From Pararhizobium mangrovi (GTDB taxonomy: Bacteria > Pseudomonadota > Alphaproteobacteria > Rhizobiales > Rhizobiaceae), in NCBI RefSeq assembly GCF_006516965.1, contig NZ_VHLH01000023.1, positions 1 through 64,000 of the forward strand: a stretch of 64,000 nucleotides of DNA, given 5' to 3'. The notes under the pieces were generated by a model. It had not been told where the DNA came from, ran no database searches, and saw only the letters and a program-made list of their open reading frames with translations. This document shows, piece by piece, positions 9,493 to 18,230 of this stretch (position 1 is its first letter; each line of letters starts with the position of its first letter). Position numbers and translations under genes: made by a program.

Positions 9493-10131
9493 CTAGAATT
9501 CGACGCCCACCTGCGCCTTCACACCCGATCGGAACGGATGCTTGACCATCGTCATCTCCGTCACGAGATCGGCGAACTCGACCAGCTCGTCCTTCGCGTT
9601 GCGTCCGGTGATGATCACATGCGTCATCTCCGGCTTACCTTTCAGCGTCTCGATCACCTCGTCGACCGGCAGATAGTCGTAGCGCAACACGATGTTGAGC
9701 TCGTCGAGCAGGACCATCCGGATCTCCGGGTCCATGATCATTTCCTTCGCCCGGTCCCAGGCAGCGCGCGCAGCGGCGATGTCGCGGCTTCGGTCCTGCG
9801 TTTCCCAAGTGAACCCCTCGCCCATCGTCGCCGTCGTCACGCGGTCCGGAAAGGCTTCGAGCACGGTCCGCTCGCCCGTTCCCCACTTGCCCTTCACGAA
9901 CTGGACGACACCGACCTTCATGCCGTTGCCGAGCGCGCGGAAGATCATGCCGAAGGCCGCCGTCGACTTGCCCTTGCCCTTGCCGGTGTGGACCATGACG
10001 AGGCCCTTCTCGATCGTCTTGGTGGCGATGATCTTGTCGCGCGCGGCCTTCTTCTTCTTCATCTTCTCCGCGTGGCGCGCGTTCAGTTCCTCTTCGGTGA
10101 GATTGGCGAGCTTTTCGGATTTTTCGGCCAT
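9493..10131 (-). CDS. cobO: Cob(I)yrinic acid a,c-diamide adenosyltransferase
   Basis: CobO (CobA/BtuR type) transfers the adenosyl group from ATP to the cobalt of reduced corrinoids in aerobic B12 synthesis. The 212-residue product has the P-loop variant VHTGKGKGKSTAAFG near residue 43, then GVVQFVKG, the VLLDELNIVLRYDYL strand and VIITGRNAKDELVEFADLVTEM at the C-terminus. The N-terminal Lys/Glu-rich helix is typical of alphaproteobacterial CobO. The start is ATG at 10131. It is the last gene of the riboswitch-led B12 operon. Confidence 0.96.
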   Translation of the reverse strand: MAEKSEKLANLTEEELNARHAEKMKKKKAARDKIIATKTIEKGLVMVHTGKGKGKSTAAFGMIFRALGNGMKVGVVQFVKGKWGTGERTVLEAFPDRVTTATMGEGFTWETQDRSRDIAAARAAWDRAKEMIMDPEIRMVLLDELNIVLRYDYLPVDEVIETLKGKPEMTHVIITGRNAKDELVEFADLVTEMTMVKHPFRSGVKAQVGVEF

Positions 10132-10195
10132 GGTCGTCTCTCTTCGTGTCGCGGATGGGTTCGTTCGATCCAAAGATCGCGCCGGTGTTCTGCCC

Positions 10196-10579
10196 CTACT
10201 CTCGTGTCGGCAAGCCGTCTCCGGGGATCATCCACGAAAGACGCTCTCCGTAAAAGTCGTGGCGCGTCGGCCGCAGATCCTCCGGCGCGTCGAAGGCCGC
10301 GACGTAGAGGTCGATCTGGTCGGCTCGTTCATCCGTACGGTAGGAAAGCGGCGAACCGCAGGTGCCGCAGAAGCTGCGCGTAACACCCGGCGAAGAGGCG
10401 TATTCCTGCAGCGTATCTCCTTGAAACACTACCCGTTCGGCCGGAAAGCAGGCGAAGACCGTTGCCGGCGAGGATGTCGCGCGGCGGCAGCTTTCGCAGT
10501 GGCAGAACGTCACCCATTCGGGCTCGCCTTCCGCGGTGAAGGTCGTGGCGCCGCACAGGCACCGTCCGGTTCGCGTCAC
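10196..10579 (-). CDS. GFA/CENP-V-like zinc-binding protein
   Basis: The 127-residue product has the GFA (Gfa-like, CENP-V/GFA domain) zinc pattern: GRCLCGATTF, FCHCESCRRAT and RSFCGTCGSPLSYRT, enough cysteines for two zinc sites. The family was named for glutathione-dependent formaldehyde activation, but most members have no proven activity. The start is GTG at 10579 and overlaps the cobN stop (GTGA), so it is translated with cobN; a role in cobalamin synthesis is not known. It may simply be a passenger of the operon. Confidence 0.85.
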   Translation of the reverse strand: MTRTGRCLCGATTFTAEGEPEWVTFCHCESCRRATSSPATVFACFPAERVVFQGDTLQEYASSPGVTRSFCGTCGSPLSYRTDERADQIDLYVAAFDAPEDLRPTRHDFYGERLSWMIPGDGLPTRE

Positions 10580-13500
10580 GGCGTTTCCTCCCCGTTTGCG
10601 ATGGCTCTCAGATCGAACTGCGCCGAATTCGACTTAGGCTGCCACAGGCCGCGCTCGATCGCCTCGGCAAGCCGGTCGGCCATCTCTTTCAGCGCCGCCG
10701 GGTTCTTCTCTTCCATGAATGCGCGAACCCGCTCGTCTCCGACGAAGGCCTGATAGACCGCCTCGAAGTGATGGTCGCGCACGGCCCCCGTCGTCGCGGA
10801 AAAGGCGAAGAGGTAATCGACGGTCGCCGCGATCTCGAAGGCGCCCTTGTAGCCGTGGCGCATGACGCCATCGATCCATTTCGGATTGACGACCCGCCCG
10901 CGCACCACGCGCCCGATCTCCTCTTCCAGCGACCGGATCACGGGGCGTTCGGGCCGCGAATGATCGTTGTGATAGACCGGCGGGCGCGTACCCCTCATCG
11001 CCTCGACGGCGGCCGTCATGCCGCCTTCGAACTGGTAGTAGTCATCGGAATCGAGGAGATCGTGCTCGCGATTGTCCTGGTTGTGGACGACGGCTTCAAG
11101 CGAGCCGAGCCGGGCCTCGAAGGCGCCGCGTTCCGGCTCGCCCTCGCTACCGGCCCCATAGGCGTAGGAGCCCCAGACCATGTAGGCCTCGGCGAGATCA
11201 CCGCGCTCGTCCCAGCCCTTCTCGTCGATCAGCGCCTGCAGTCCGGCCCCGTATGCACCGGGCTTGGAGCCGAAGACGCGGTGGCCGGACCGGCGCTCGG
11301 CTTCGCCCGCCTCCGTCCCCTCGGCCTCCAGCGCGGCCCGCTCGGCCCGCATGCGCTCGGCAATCGGGTTTTCGCCCTCGTTCTCATCGAGTGCACCGAT
11401 GGCGCGCACCGCGCGATCGAAAAGCGCGATCTGGTCCGGGAACGCGTCGCGGAAGAAGCCGGAGATGCGCAGCGTGACGTCGACGCGCGGCCGTCCGAGC
11501 GTCGCCGGAGGAATGATCTCGTAGCCCGTCACCCGGCGCGAGGTGTGGTCCCAAACCGGTTTCGCGCCGATCAGCGCCATCGCCTGCGCGATGTCGTCAC
11601 CGCCGGTGCGCATGTTGGACGTACCCCACGCCGTCAGCCCGAAGGAGGACGGCCAGTCGCCATGCTCCTGCGTGTAGCGCGCGACAAGCATCTCGGCTGA
11701 TTTCCGGCCGAGCTCCCAGGCAGCCGGTGTCGGCACCGACCGACTGTCGACGGAATAGAAGTTGCGCCCCGTCGGCAACACGTCCGGCCGCCCCCGCGTC
11801 GGCGCGCCCGAAGGCCCGGGCGGCACGAAGCGACCGGCAAGGCCGGTGAGCAGCCCTTCGATCTCCGCAGGGCCGGAGCGGACGATCGACGGCTTGATGC
11901 GCGTTTCGATCGCTTCGAGCACGGCGCGCGTGGCCATCCAGTCCGCCGGACAGGCCGTTTCGCCCGCGACGAGCTTCGCCGCCAGAAGCTCGATGCGCTC
12001 GACGGTATCGCCCGCCGTCCGCCATGGATCGTCGCCAAGATTGGCGAGAATGGCCGGGCGCAGGCCGCGCCACGGCTGTGCCATGTCGCAATCCAGCGGA
12101 TCGAACGCCTCGGCGCCCGATCTCTCCCCTTGCTGGGGAGATGTCGGCGAAGCCGACAGAGGGGGGTGAACCCTCTCCGCACGATCGCCAACCGCAGCAC
12201 TTGTCGCAACCTGCCCCCCTCTGCCCTGCCGGGCATCTCCCCCGCATGGGGGGAGATCGGGTGTGGCGGATGCTTCGGCGTTGCGGGAGCGCGAGGAACT
12301 TGCGCCGGCCCCCCCATCCGTCTCGCTGCGCGAGCCACCCTCTCCCCGTTGGGGCGAGGGGGTCGTGCGGCCAGCGCTCCGCTCCCCCTTCTCCCCACCG
12401 GGGAGAAGGTGGCCCGAAGGGTCGGATGAGGGGCTGAGCCCCAGGTCCCCGGCGATCGCTCGCTGAAGGCTCGCCTCCCCGGCCGCATTTCCACGCGGCA
12501 CGCGCGCGAGGGCGACGGTCAGGTCCGTCAGCAACCGGCCCTCCGGCGCGCGGCCGAAGATATGCAGGCCGTCGCGGATCTGCACTTCCTTCAGATCGCA
12601 GAGATAGGCGTCGAGCTTTTCGAGCGCGGTGTCGTCGGCCTCGCCGGCCGCGATGCCCGCATCGGCATCCAGCCCCGTGTCGCGGATGAGATCGAGGATC
12701 TGGCCCCTGAGCAACCGCAACCGCCGCGGATCGTTGCCGGACGCTTCGTAATACTCGTCGACCAGCGCCTCGAGATCCCTCAGCACGCCGTAGCTTTCCG
12801 CGCGGGTGAGCGGCGGTGTCAGGTGGTCGATGACGACGGCGGCGGTGCGGCGCTTGGCCTGCGTGCCCTCACCCGGATCGTTCACGATGAAGGGATAGAG
12901 CTGCGGCACGGGACCATAGACGGCCTCCGGATAGCAAGTCTCCGACAGCGCCAGTGCCTTGCCGGGCAGCCACTCCAGATTGCCGTGCTTGCCCATATGG
13001 ACGATGGCGTGCACGCCACAGGTCTCGCGCAGATAGGCGTAGAAGGCGAGATAGCCGTGCGGCGGCACGAGGTCAGGCGAATGGTAGGTTTCCTTCGGGT
13101 CGATGTTGTAGCCACGCGCGGGCTGGACGCCGATCAGCGTCTCGCCGAAGCGAGCGAGCGGCAGGCAAAAGCGCCCCTCGGCAACGAAGGGATCGTCGAC
13201 CGGATCGTCCCAGCGATCGGTGACTTCGTCTCGAACGCGCTCGGGAAGCGTTGCGAAGAACGCCCGGTAGGCGTCGAGCGACATCGTTTCGCGGATCTCG
13301 CGCGCATCGATGGCGGCGTTGGTCGGGCCGGCCATCAGATGAGCGATCAGCGCATCGCCATCTGCCGGCAGGTCGGCGACCGGGTAGCCCTCGGCGGCCA
13401 TCGCCCGTAGCGCCTCGATGGTGCCGGCCGGCGTGTCGAGGCCGACGCCGTTGCCGAGCCGGCCGTCGCGGTTGGGGTAGTTGGCAAGCACGACGGCGAC

Positions 13501-14832
13501 CCGGCGCCGGGCTGCCGGCGTGCGCGACAACCGCGCCCAGTTCGCCGCAAGCCGCGCGACGAAGCGGCAGCGACCGGCGTCCGGCTCGTGCGCGACGATG
13601 TTCGCCTCGGTCGCCGCGTCGTAACGGGCGGCCGACTTGAAGGAGACCGCGCGGGTCAGCACCCGCCCGTCGACCTCCGGCAGCGCAACGTTCATGGCTA
13701 GGTCGCGTGCCGCAAGACCCTGCGCCGAGGTTTCCCAAGCTTCGTGCGCAGAAGCGGAGAAGACGGCCTGAAGCACGGGCGCGCCCGCCTCGTCGAGCAC
13801 GGTGGGCGTTCGTTCGCCGCCCGGCGCGGAAACGGCAAAGCCGGTGGCGTTGACGACGACGTCAGGCGGGGTGCGGGCGAAGAGCGTGCGCAGCGTGTCG
13901 ACGGAGACCGGGTCCTTGAGGCTGGCGACGAAGACCGGCAGCGCGCGCATGCCCTCGGCTTCGAGCGCCCGGCACAGTGCCTCGACCGGCTCCGTCTGTC
14001 CGGATTGGACGAGCGCGCGGTAGAAGCACACCGCGACGGTCGGCTTGGTCTCCTCCGTTGCGATCCCGATCGAGGATGATGCGGCTTCAGCGGAAGATGC
14101 GTGGGCTTTGGCTTGTGGAGACGTGCCCCCCTCTGCCCTGGCGGGCATCTCCCCCGCAAGGGGGGAGATCGGAAGTGGCGAGGCCTGGGCTTTATCCGAT
14201 CGAAGAGTGTGGTCAACATCACCCCCTCCCGCGCCTTCGGCGCGAACTTTCCCATTCAAGAGGGAGGTCCATGCCTGTGGTACGGCCTCCGCGCGATCCC
14301 ATAGGCCTGCCTTCAGCAGGGGCGCCGCGGTCCCCGGCTTTTCGCCGCCTTCGATCAGGGCTACGCAATAATCCAGAAACGCGGTCGCATTCGCCGGACC
14401 GCCCTCGATCAGGTAATGCCAAAGCGCTTCCCGGTCGTTCGCATCCACCGTCGAGAACGCGGCCAGCCCCTCGTCCGGCTTGTCGTCGCCGGGCAGCACG
14501 GCGAGCGCGATCCTGTGCGTGACGGCAGCGGCGTGAAGCGCTTCCAGCGCGTAGGCGAAATAGCTGGCGCCGCCGAGGGCGCGCACGACGATCAGGCGGG
14601 CATGGCGGGCGGTGCGCTCGACATAAGTGTCGACCGACATCGGATGCTTGAGCTGCATCAGGCTCGCGAGCCGGAGCGACGGGCGCGACCCCTCCTGCCC
14701 CTGCGCGGCAGCGAGCGAGGCGAGTTCGGTGTCGGCTGCGGACAGCACGCAGACGTCACCCGGCGTCTGGCCGAGATCGATGGCCTCTTCGCCGTCGGCG
14801 ATCGTGCCTTTCTGGGCTAGGAGCAGGTGCAT
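10576..14832 (-). CDS. cobN: Cobaltochelatase subunit CobN with two repeat-derived insertions
   Basis: CobN is the large subunit of the ATP-dependent aerobic cobaltochelatase, which inserts Co2+ into hydrogenobyrinic acid a,c-diamide with CobS and CobT. The product is 1418 residues, roughly 150 more than I expect for the family. The excess is two low-complexity stretches, about residues 195-262 and 790-910, made from palindromic DNA repeats. Family blocks are otherwise intact: HMGKHGNLEWLPGKALALS, VDSRSVPTPAAWELG, AWGTSNMRTGGDDIAQAMAL, MVWGSYAYGAGSEG and NPKWIDGVMRHGYKGAFEIA. The stop overlaps the next gene. The ATG at 14832 follows a 339-nt repeat-containing gap after cobW. Confidence 0.96.
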   Translation of the reverse strand: MHLLLAQKGTIADGEEAIDLGQTPGDVCVLSAADTELASLAAAQGQEGSRPSLRLASLMQLKHPMSVDTYVERTARHARLIVVRALGGASYFAYALEALHAAAVTHRIALAVLPGDDKPDEGLAAFSTVDANDREALWHYLIEGGPANATAFLDYCVALIEGGEKPGTAAPLLKAGLWDRAEAVPQAWTSLLNGKVRAEGAGGGDVDHTLRSDKAQASPLPISPLAGEMPARAEGGTSPQAKAHASSAEAASSSIGIATEETKPTVAVCFYRALVQSGQTEPVEALCRALEAEGMRALPVFVASLKDPVSVDTLRTLFARTPPDVVVNATGFAVSAPGGERTPTVLDEAGAPVLQAVFSASAHEAWETSAQGLAARDLAMNVALPEVDGRVLTRAVSFKSAARYDAATEANIVAHEPDAGRCRFVARLAANWARLSRTPAARRRVAVVLANYPNRDGRLGNGVGLDTPAGTIEALRAMAAEGYPVADLPADGDALIAHLMAGPTNAAIDAREIRETMSLDAYRAFFATLPERVRDEVTDRWDDPVDDPFVAEGRFCLPLARFGETLIGVQPARGYNIDPKETYHSPDLVPPHGYLAFYAYLRETCGVHAIVHMGKHGNLEWLPGKALALSETCYPEAVYGPVPQLYPFIVNDPGEGTQAKRRTAAVVIDHLTPPLTRAESYGVLRDLEALVDEYYEASGNDPRRLRLLRGQILDLIRDTGLDADAGIAAGEADDTALEKLDAYLCDLKEVQIRDGLHIFGRAPEGRLLTDLTVALARVPRGNAAGEASLQRAIAGDLGLSPSSDPSGHLLPGGEKGERSAGRTTPSPQRGEGGSRSETDGGAGASSSRSRNAEASATPDLPPCGGDARQGRGGQVATSAAVGDRAERVHPPLSASPTSPQQGERSGAEAFDPLDCDMAQPWRGLRPAILANLGDDPWRTAGDTVERIELLAAKLVAGETACPADWMATRAVLEAIETRIKPSIVRSGPAEIEGLLTGLAGRFVPPGPSGAPTRGRPDVLPTGRNFYSVDSRSVPTPAAWELGRKSAEMLVARYTQEHGDWPSSFGLTAWGTSNMRTGGDDIAQAMALIGAKPVWDHTSRRVTGYEIIPPATLGRPRVDVTLRISGFFRDAFPDQIALFDRAVRAIGALDENEGENPIAERMRAERAALEAEGTEAGEAERRSGHRVFGSKPGAYGAGLQALIDEKGWDERGDLAEAYMVWGSYAYGAGSEGEPERGAFEARLGSLEAVVHNQDNREHDLLDSDDYYQFEGGMTAAVEAMRGTRPPVYHNDHSRPERPVIRSLEEEIGRVVRGRVVNPKWIDGVMRHGYKGAFEIAATVDYLFAFSATTGAVRDHHFEAVYQAFVGDERVRAFMEEKNPAALKEMADRLAEAIERGLWQPKSNSAQFDLRAIANGEETP
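12116..12455. repeat. Cluster of palindromic repeats inside cobN
   Basis: At least three palindromic units lie in this coding stretch. One starts near 12118 (CTCTCCCCTTGCTGGGGAG core), one at 12213-12261 has the CCCCCCTCTGCCCTGCCGGG opening and a CTCCCCCCATGCGGGGGA type core (minus strand), and one near 12340-12440 has ACCTTCTCCCCGGTGGGGAG (minus strand). Units of this kind are widespread between genes in Hyphomicrobiales. Here they are translated as a Gly/Ser/Pro/Arg-rich stretch. Confidence 0.8.
14124..14173. repeat. Palindromic repeat unit inside cobN (first insertion)
   Basis: This unit is nearly identical to the one at 12213-12261: both start CCCCCCTCTGCCCT, share CGGGCATCTCCCCCGCA and end in GGGGGGAGATCGG. 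It is read in a different frame from the second copy. Translated here it gives PISPLAGEMPARAEGG, flanked by Ala/Ser-rich filler. Confidence 0.8.
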
Positions 14833-14917
14833 GGTCTCGGTGTGTCCGGTGCCTCTATGGTTGGTTCGGTGGGTTGCGCTTCTGACGACCCATCCACGCT
14901 CGTCGACGGGATGCGGG

Positions 14918-15157
14918 GTTGGATACTCGGGTCAGGCCCGAGCATGACGGGCGGAGAGGCTATGGCTTCCGCCGTAGCTCAGCATCCCGTCTCGCCCGCC
15001 GCAGTGCCTTCCAGGATCGTTCTAACCCAGTCGTTGCTACCCTATCCGGCGTCATCCCGCCCCCCTCTGCGTCATCCTAGGGCTTGACCCTAGGATCCAA
15101 CCACGCACGTCGCGCGGATGGTGGGTTAGATGCTCGGGTCGAGCCCGAGCATGACGG
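14918..15157. repeat. Interspersed palindromes in the cobW-cobN gap
   Basis: The 339-nt gap between cobW and cobN holds no credible gene. It carries TACTCGGGTCAGGCCCGAGC near 14923, GTCATCCTAGGGCTTGACCC near 15072 (with its arm TAGGATCC) and TGCTCGGGTCGAGCCCGAGC near 15131. Each is an imperfect inverted repeat, two ending in GCATGACGG. They look like members of one dispersed family. Whether cobN is co-transcribed with cobW through this gap is not certain. Confidence 0.7.
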
Positions 15158-15171
15158 TTGAAACAGCTTAC

Positions 15172-16248
15172 CTACGCCGCTTCGGCCTCCTCCAGCGCAC
15201 CGGCGATCGCATCCCGCACAGCCTGTTCGTCCATCTCCGAAAGCCCGATGACCACCAGTCGCGTCGCGCGCGTTTCGGCCGGTGTCCATGGACGGTCAAA
15301 ATAATGGTCGATGCGGCTGCCGACGGCCTGCACGACGAGGCGCATCGGCTTTCCGGGAACGTCGACGAAGCCTTTGAGCCGGAGGATGTCGTGCGCGTCG
15401 ATCACGCCCTGCAGGCGCTCGGCGAAGGCGGCCGGTGAAGCGACCGGACCGAGTTCGACGACGAAGCTCGCGAACTCGTCGTGGTCGTGCTCGGCGCCGT
15501 CTTCGTGTTCGAGTTCGTGATGCGACTTGCGGTTTTCGATGTCGGCTTCCGTGCCGACGCCGAGACCGAGCAGCACATCGGCCGGCACACGGCCATTGTG
15601 GGCTTCGATCAGTGTCGGCGTGCGGCGGGTCTTGCCCTCGATCTCGGCACGAACGGCAGAAAGGCCGTCGGAGTCCAGAAGATCGGCCTTGTTGAGGACG
15701 ATCAGATCCGCGGCGGTGAGCTGGTCCTCGAACAGTTCTTCGAGCGGGCTTTCGTGATCGAGCGACGGGTCGACCTCGCGCTGCGCGTCGACCTTCGACG
15801 GATCGTCGGCAAAGCGGCCGGCGGCGACCGCCGCGCTGTCGACGACCGTCACCACGCCGTCGACGGTGACCTGCGTCTTGATGCCCGGCCAGTTGAAGGC
15901 GGCGACGAGCGGCTGCGGCAAGGCGAGGCCGGAAGTCTCGATGACGATGTGGTCCGGCCGGTTCTCGCGCTGCAAGAGCTTTTCCATGGCGGGAATGAAG
16001 TCGTCGGCGACGGTGCAGCAAATGCAGCCATTCGTCAGTTCGACGATGTCGTCCTGCGTGCAGGTTTCGTCGCCGCAGCCGGCGAGCACCTCGCCGTCGA
16101 CGCCGAGGTCGCCGAACTCGTTGACGATAAGCGCGATCCGCCGGCCGCCGGCATGGCCTAGCATGTGGCGGATCATGGTCGTCTTGCCGGAGCCGAGGAA
16201 GCCGGTGATGACGGTGGCGGGGATCTTCGCGGTGGTCGGCGTATTCAT
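15172..16248 (-). CDS. cobW: CobW-type GTPase of cobalamin biosynthesis
   Basis: CobW is a G3E-family P-loop GTPase metallochaperone thought to deliver cobalt to the chelatase. The 358-residue product shows Walker A GFLGSGKTT, the metal-binding NGCICCTVADD (CxCC), IVIETSGLALP, the guanine motif VLNKADLLD and a His/Asp/Glu-rich stretch HHELEHEDGAEHDHDEF before the C-terminal CobW_C domain. The start at ATG 16248 removes a 21-residue upstream stretch unlike the family. It follows cobP by 7 nt. Confidence 0.95.
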   Translation of the reverse strand: MNTPTTAKIPATVITGFLGSGKTTMIRHMLGHAGGRRIALIVNEFGDLGVDGEVLAGCGDETCTQDDIVELTNGCICCTVADDFIPAMEKLLQRENRPDHIVIETSGLALPQPLVAAFNWPGIKTQVTVDGVVTVVDSAAVAAGRFADDPSKVDAQREVDPSLDHESPLEELFEDQLTAADLIVLNKADLLDSDGLSAVRAEIEGKTRRTPTLIEAHNGRVPADVLLGLGVGTEADIENRKSHHELEHEDGAEHDHDEFASFVVELGPVASPAAFAERLQGVIDAHDILRLKGFVDVPGKPMRLVVQAVGSRIDHYFDRPWTPAETRATRLVVIGLSEMDEQAVRDAIAGALEEAEAA

Positions 16249-16255
16249 GGCTGGA

Positions 16256-16777
16256 TCATCCCTTGAGCGTGAGTGGCAGGCCGGCCGCGATGAAGGTGAC
16301 GGTGTCGGCACGTGCGGCGATCGCCTGGTTCAGCCGGCCGGCGTGGTCGCGAAAGCGCCGCGCCATGGCGTTGTCCGGCACGATGCCGAGGCCGACCTCG
16401 TTGGCGACGAGGATCGCCGGGCCGTTCAACGCGGCAACGGCGGCGACCAGCGCATCGATTTCGGCATCCATGTCCGCCTCGGCGATCATGCGGTTCGTCA
16501 GCCACAGCGTCAGGCAGTCGACGAGGAGGATGCGCCTCTCGCCGGCCTCCGCCGAGAGCGTACCGGCAAGATCCGCCGGTGCCTCGATGGTGGTCCATGC
16601 CGGTCCGCGACGCGCACGATGGGTGGCGATGCGCTCCGTCATCTCGTCGTCGAGCGCCTGGGCGGTGGCGATGTAGAGGGGAGCGAGCCCCGTTTCCGCG
16701 ACGCATCGTTCGGCGAAGGCCGACTTGCCGGAACGCGCGCCGCCGAGGACGAGGTGCGTTCCGGTTCGCGCCGTCAC
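16256..16777 (-). CDS. cobP: Adenosylcobinamide kinase / adenosylcobinamide-phosphate guanylyltransferase
   Basis: CobP (CobU) phosphorylates adenosylcobinamide and adds GMP in nucleotide-loop assembly. The 173-residue product has the P-loop LVLGGARSGKSAFAE, then YIATAQALDDEMTERIATHRARRG (with the guanylylated His region), ILLVDCLTLWLTN and ANEVGLGIVPDN, all hallmark blocks. The start is GTG at 16777, overlapping the cbtA stop as GTGA. Confidence 0.96.
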   Translation of the reverse strand: MTARTGTHLVLGGARSGKSAFAERCVAETGLAPLYIATAQALDDEMTERIATHRARRGPAWTTIEAPADLAGTLSAEAGERRILLVDCLTLWLTNRMIAEADMDAEIDALVAAVAALNGPAILVANEVGLGIVPDNAMARRFRDHAGRLNQAIAARADTVTFIAAGLPLTLKG

Positions 16778-17517
16778 GACGCCCTCGCCGACGCCTCTTC
16801 GGTGGCGAAGCGTTCGGTGAAGAGGCCCATCAGCCCGCCGAGCACCAGCCAGAAGAAGAGCGTCGTCGCCAGCGCCGAGGCCGCGAAGGCGGCGGCGAGG
16901 CCGGCCGGCACCGGGCTTTCATGGGTCGGCGGCTGTGGCGCGCCGACGATCTGCGGTGCAGCGACGAGAACGACGCCGAGCGCCTTCGCCCACCCCTCCG
17001 GCCGCATGGCCATGAGGTAGATCCCGGCGCCAGACGCCGCGACGGTGGAAAGCCACCAGATCTGGCGAGCCGTCAGGTCGGCGGCGGGCATGGCGGGCAG
17101 TTCCGGCGGCAGGCCGAAAGCCGGCAGGAGGTGGACGGCGAGCCATGCGCCCGCCCCCCACAACACTCCGGTGCGTGCGGTGATCGTGTTGCCGGTCAGG
17201 AGAACGACGGCGGCCAGAAGCAGCGCGTAGCCGGCGCCAACGACGAGGTTCGCCATGATCGAGCCGGCGTAGCGGTCGACGCCGAAGAGCCTCGTGTTGC
17301 TCCCGTCATGGCCGTGCGCCTCGCCGGAATGGGCGTAGGCGGGCGTGACGAGGTGCAGACCGCCGGGCGTTTGCATGGAAGCGGCATCATGGCCGCCGTT
17401 TTCGTAGATTTCCGCGTGTTCGATCAGCGGAACGAGTCTTGCCTGCTGGACGCCCGTCATCAGGACGCCCGCGATCAGGCCGGCCGCGATTACGGCCAAC
17501 AGCATGCGTGCGATCAT
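16774..17517 (-). CDS. cbtA: CbtA-type cobalt transporter subunit
   Basis: The 247-residue membrane protein is the predicted cobalt transporter CbtA, found under B12 riboswitches in alphaproteobacteria. About five or six hydrophobic segments are seen: residues 2-22, 90-112, 118-136, 150-170, 178-195 and 210-235. A periplasmic loop near residues 30-80 is rich in His, Asp and Glu (AHSGEAHGHDG), suited to metal binding. It lies directly downstream of cbtB in the riboswitch operon. Confidence 0.92.
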   Translation of the reverse strand: MIARMLLAVIAAGLIAGVLMTGVQQARLVPLIEHAEIYENGGHDAASMQTPGGLHLVTPAYAHSGEAHGHDGSNTRLFGVDRYAGSIMANLVVGAGYALLLAAVVLLTGNTITARTGVLWGAGAWLAVHLLPAFGLPPELPAMPAADLTARQIWWLSTVAASGAGIYLMAMRPEGWAKALGVVLVAAPQIVGAPQPPTHESPVPAGLAAAFAASALATTLFFWLVLGGLMGLFTERFATEEASARAS

Positions 17518-17636
17518 GCGCTCGACACCTTTTCCAATTGCTTAGCCGAGGTCGGACCGATGCACATGACGTGCACGTTCGGTCGCAACCGTTCACCGGT
17601 CTCGTGAAAGCCGTTTTCAGCTTTCAGCAGAGACGG

Positions 17637-17816
17637 CTAGTGGCAGGGAAAGCCGTAGGAATGGCGCGTGTCGTGCGCGGTGTCGTGCAGCGTCTGCGCA
17701 TGCGACAGGCCGGCGCCGTAGATCAGGAAGCTGCCGACGAGCAGGGCAGCGAGACCAGCGACGAGCCGATCGCTGAGCGTGAGCGGGAAAGACGACGTTA
17801 GCGTCCGGTGAGCCAT
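17637..17816 (-). CDS. cbtB: CbtB-type cobalt transporter small subunit
   Basis: The 59-residue product has one membrane segment (RLVAGLAALLVGSFLIYGAG) followed by a short histidine-rich tail (LHDTAHDTRHSYGFPCH), the signature of CbtB, partner of CbtA. GGAGG lies 6 nt before the ATG at 17816. It is the first gene after the cobalamin riboswitch, consistent with repression of cobalt uptake by adenosylcobalamin. Confidence 0.93.
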   Translation of the reverse strand: MAHRTLTSSFPLTLSDRLVAGLAALLVGSFLIYGAGLSHAQTLHDTAHDTRHSYGFPCH

Positions 17817-17877
17817 GACAACCTCCGTGAATGGCCGGCGGGGAAAGCCTCCCCAAGCGCGGGCGGGATCGCCCTTC

Positions 17878-18224
17878 GGACGGCAGGTCTCCTGGCTCGC
17901 GGGTCCGCGCGATTTCTCGCGCACGGGTTCCCTCGCCTTCCCGGCATGGTTCGCGGCGATGAAGGGGGACGATTCGTAGACGCTAGAGGCGTCCGCCCTG
18001 GTTGCTCATGCCGCCACGCCAGTGGCTTTTCCGATGCCTTCGACCGCTTCCGCCCACCCGGCACAACGCCGGCCGGCCACGGAAATCGCTTATCCGGCAC
18101 CGGATGGAAACCCTCGCCACTCTACAGTCGCGGGGTCGGCTGCGATAAAGGCGCCCTGCTTGGGTCCACCCGTCGCATTCCCTTTTCATCCCCGACCGGA
18201 ACTACCGGTCCGGGAACCATCCGG
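17878..18224 (-). promoter_or_regulatory. Cobalamin (B12) riboswitch
   Basis: The minus strand carries the conserved B12 box GCCAGGAGACCTGCC at 17892-17878. Upstream are CGGGAAGGCGAGGGAA, GCCACTG, CCCGCGACTGT (about 18135-18125) and AAAGGGAATGCGA (about 18185-18173), in the order expected for a cobalamin riboswitch. At nearly 350 nt it is longer than the usual 200 or so, because the region between CGACTGT and GCCACTG is expanded by extra hairpins. It precedes cbtB by about 60 nt. The expected effect is that adenosylcobalamin binding shuts down the cobalt uptake and B12 operon. Confidence 0.88.
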
Positions 18225-18230
18225 GGTCGA

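Noticed and set aside
12116-12455. CRISPR-like array in cobN
   Set aside because: The repeats are palindromic, unevenly spaced, in both orientations and without unique spacers; no cas genes are nearby.
15077-15289. Small protein frame (70 codons) at the cobW end
   Set aside because: It overlaps cobW out of frame and is built from dispersed palindromic repeats (WLDPRVKP-type translation).
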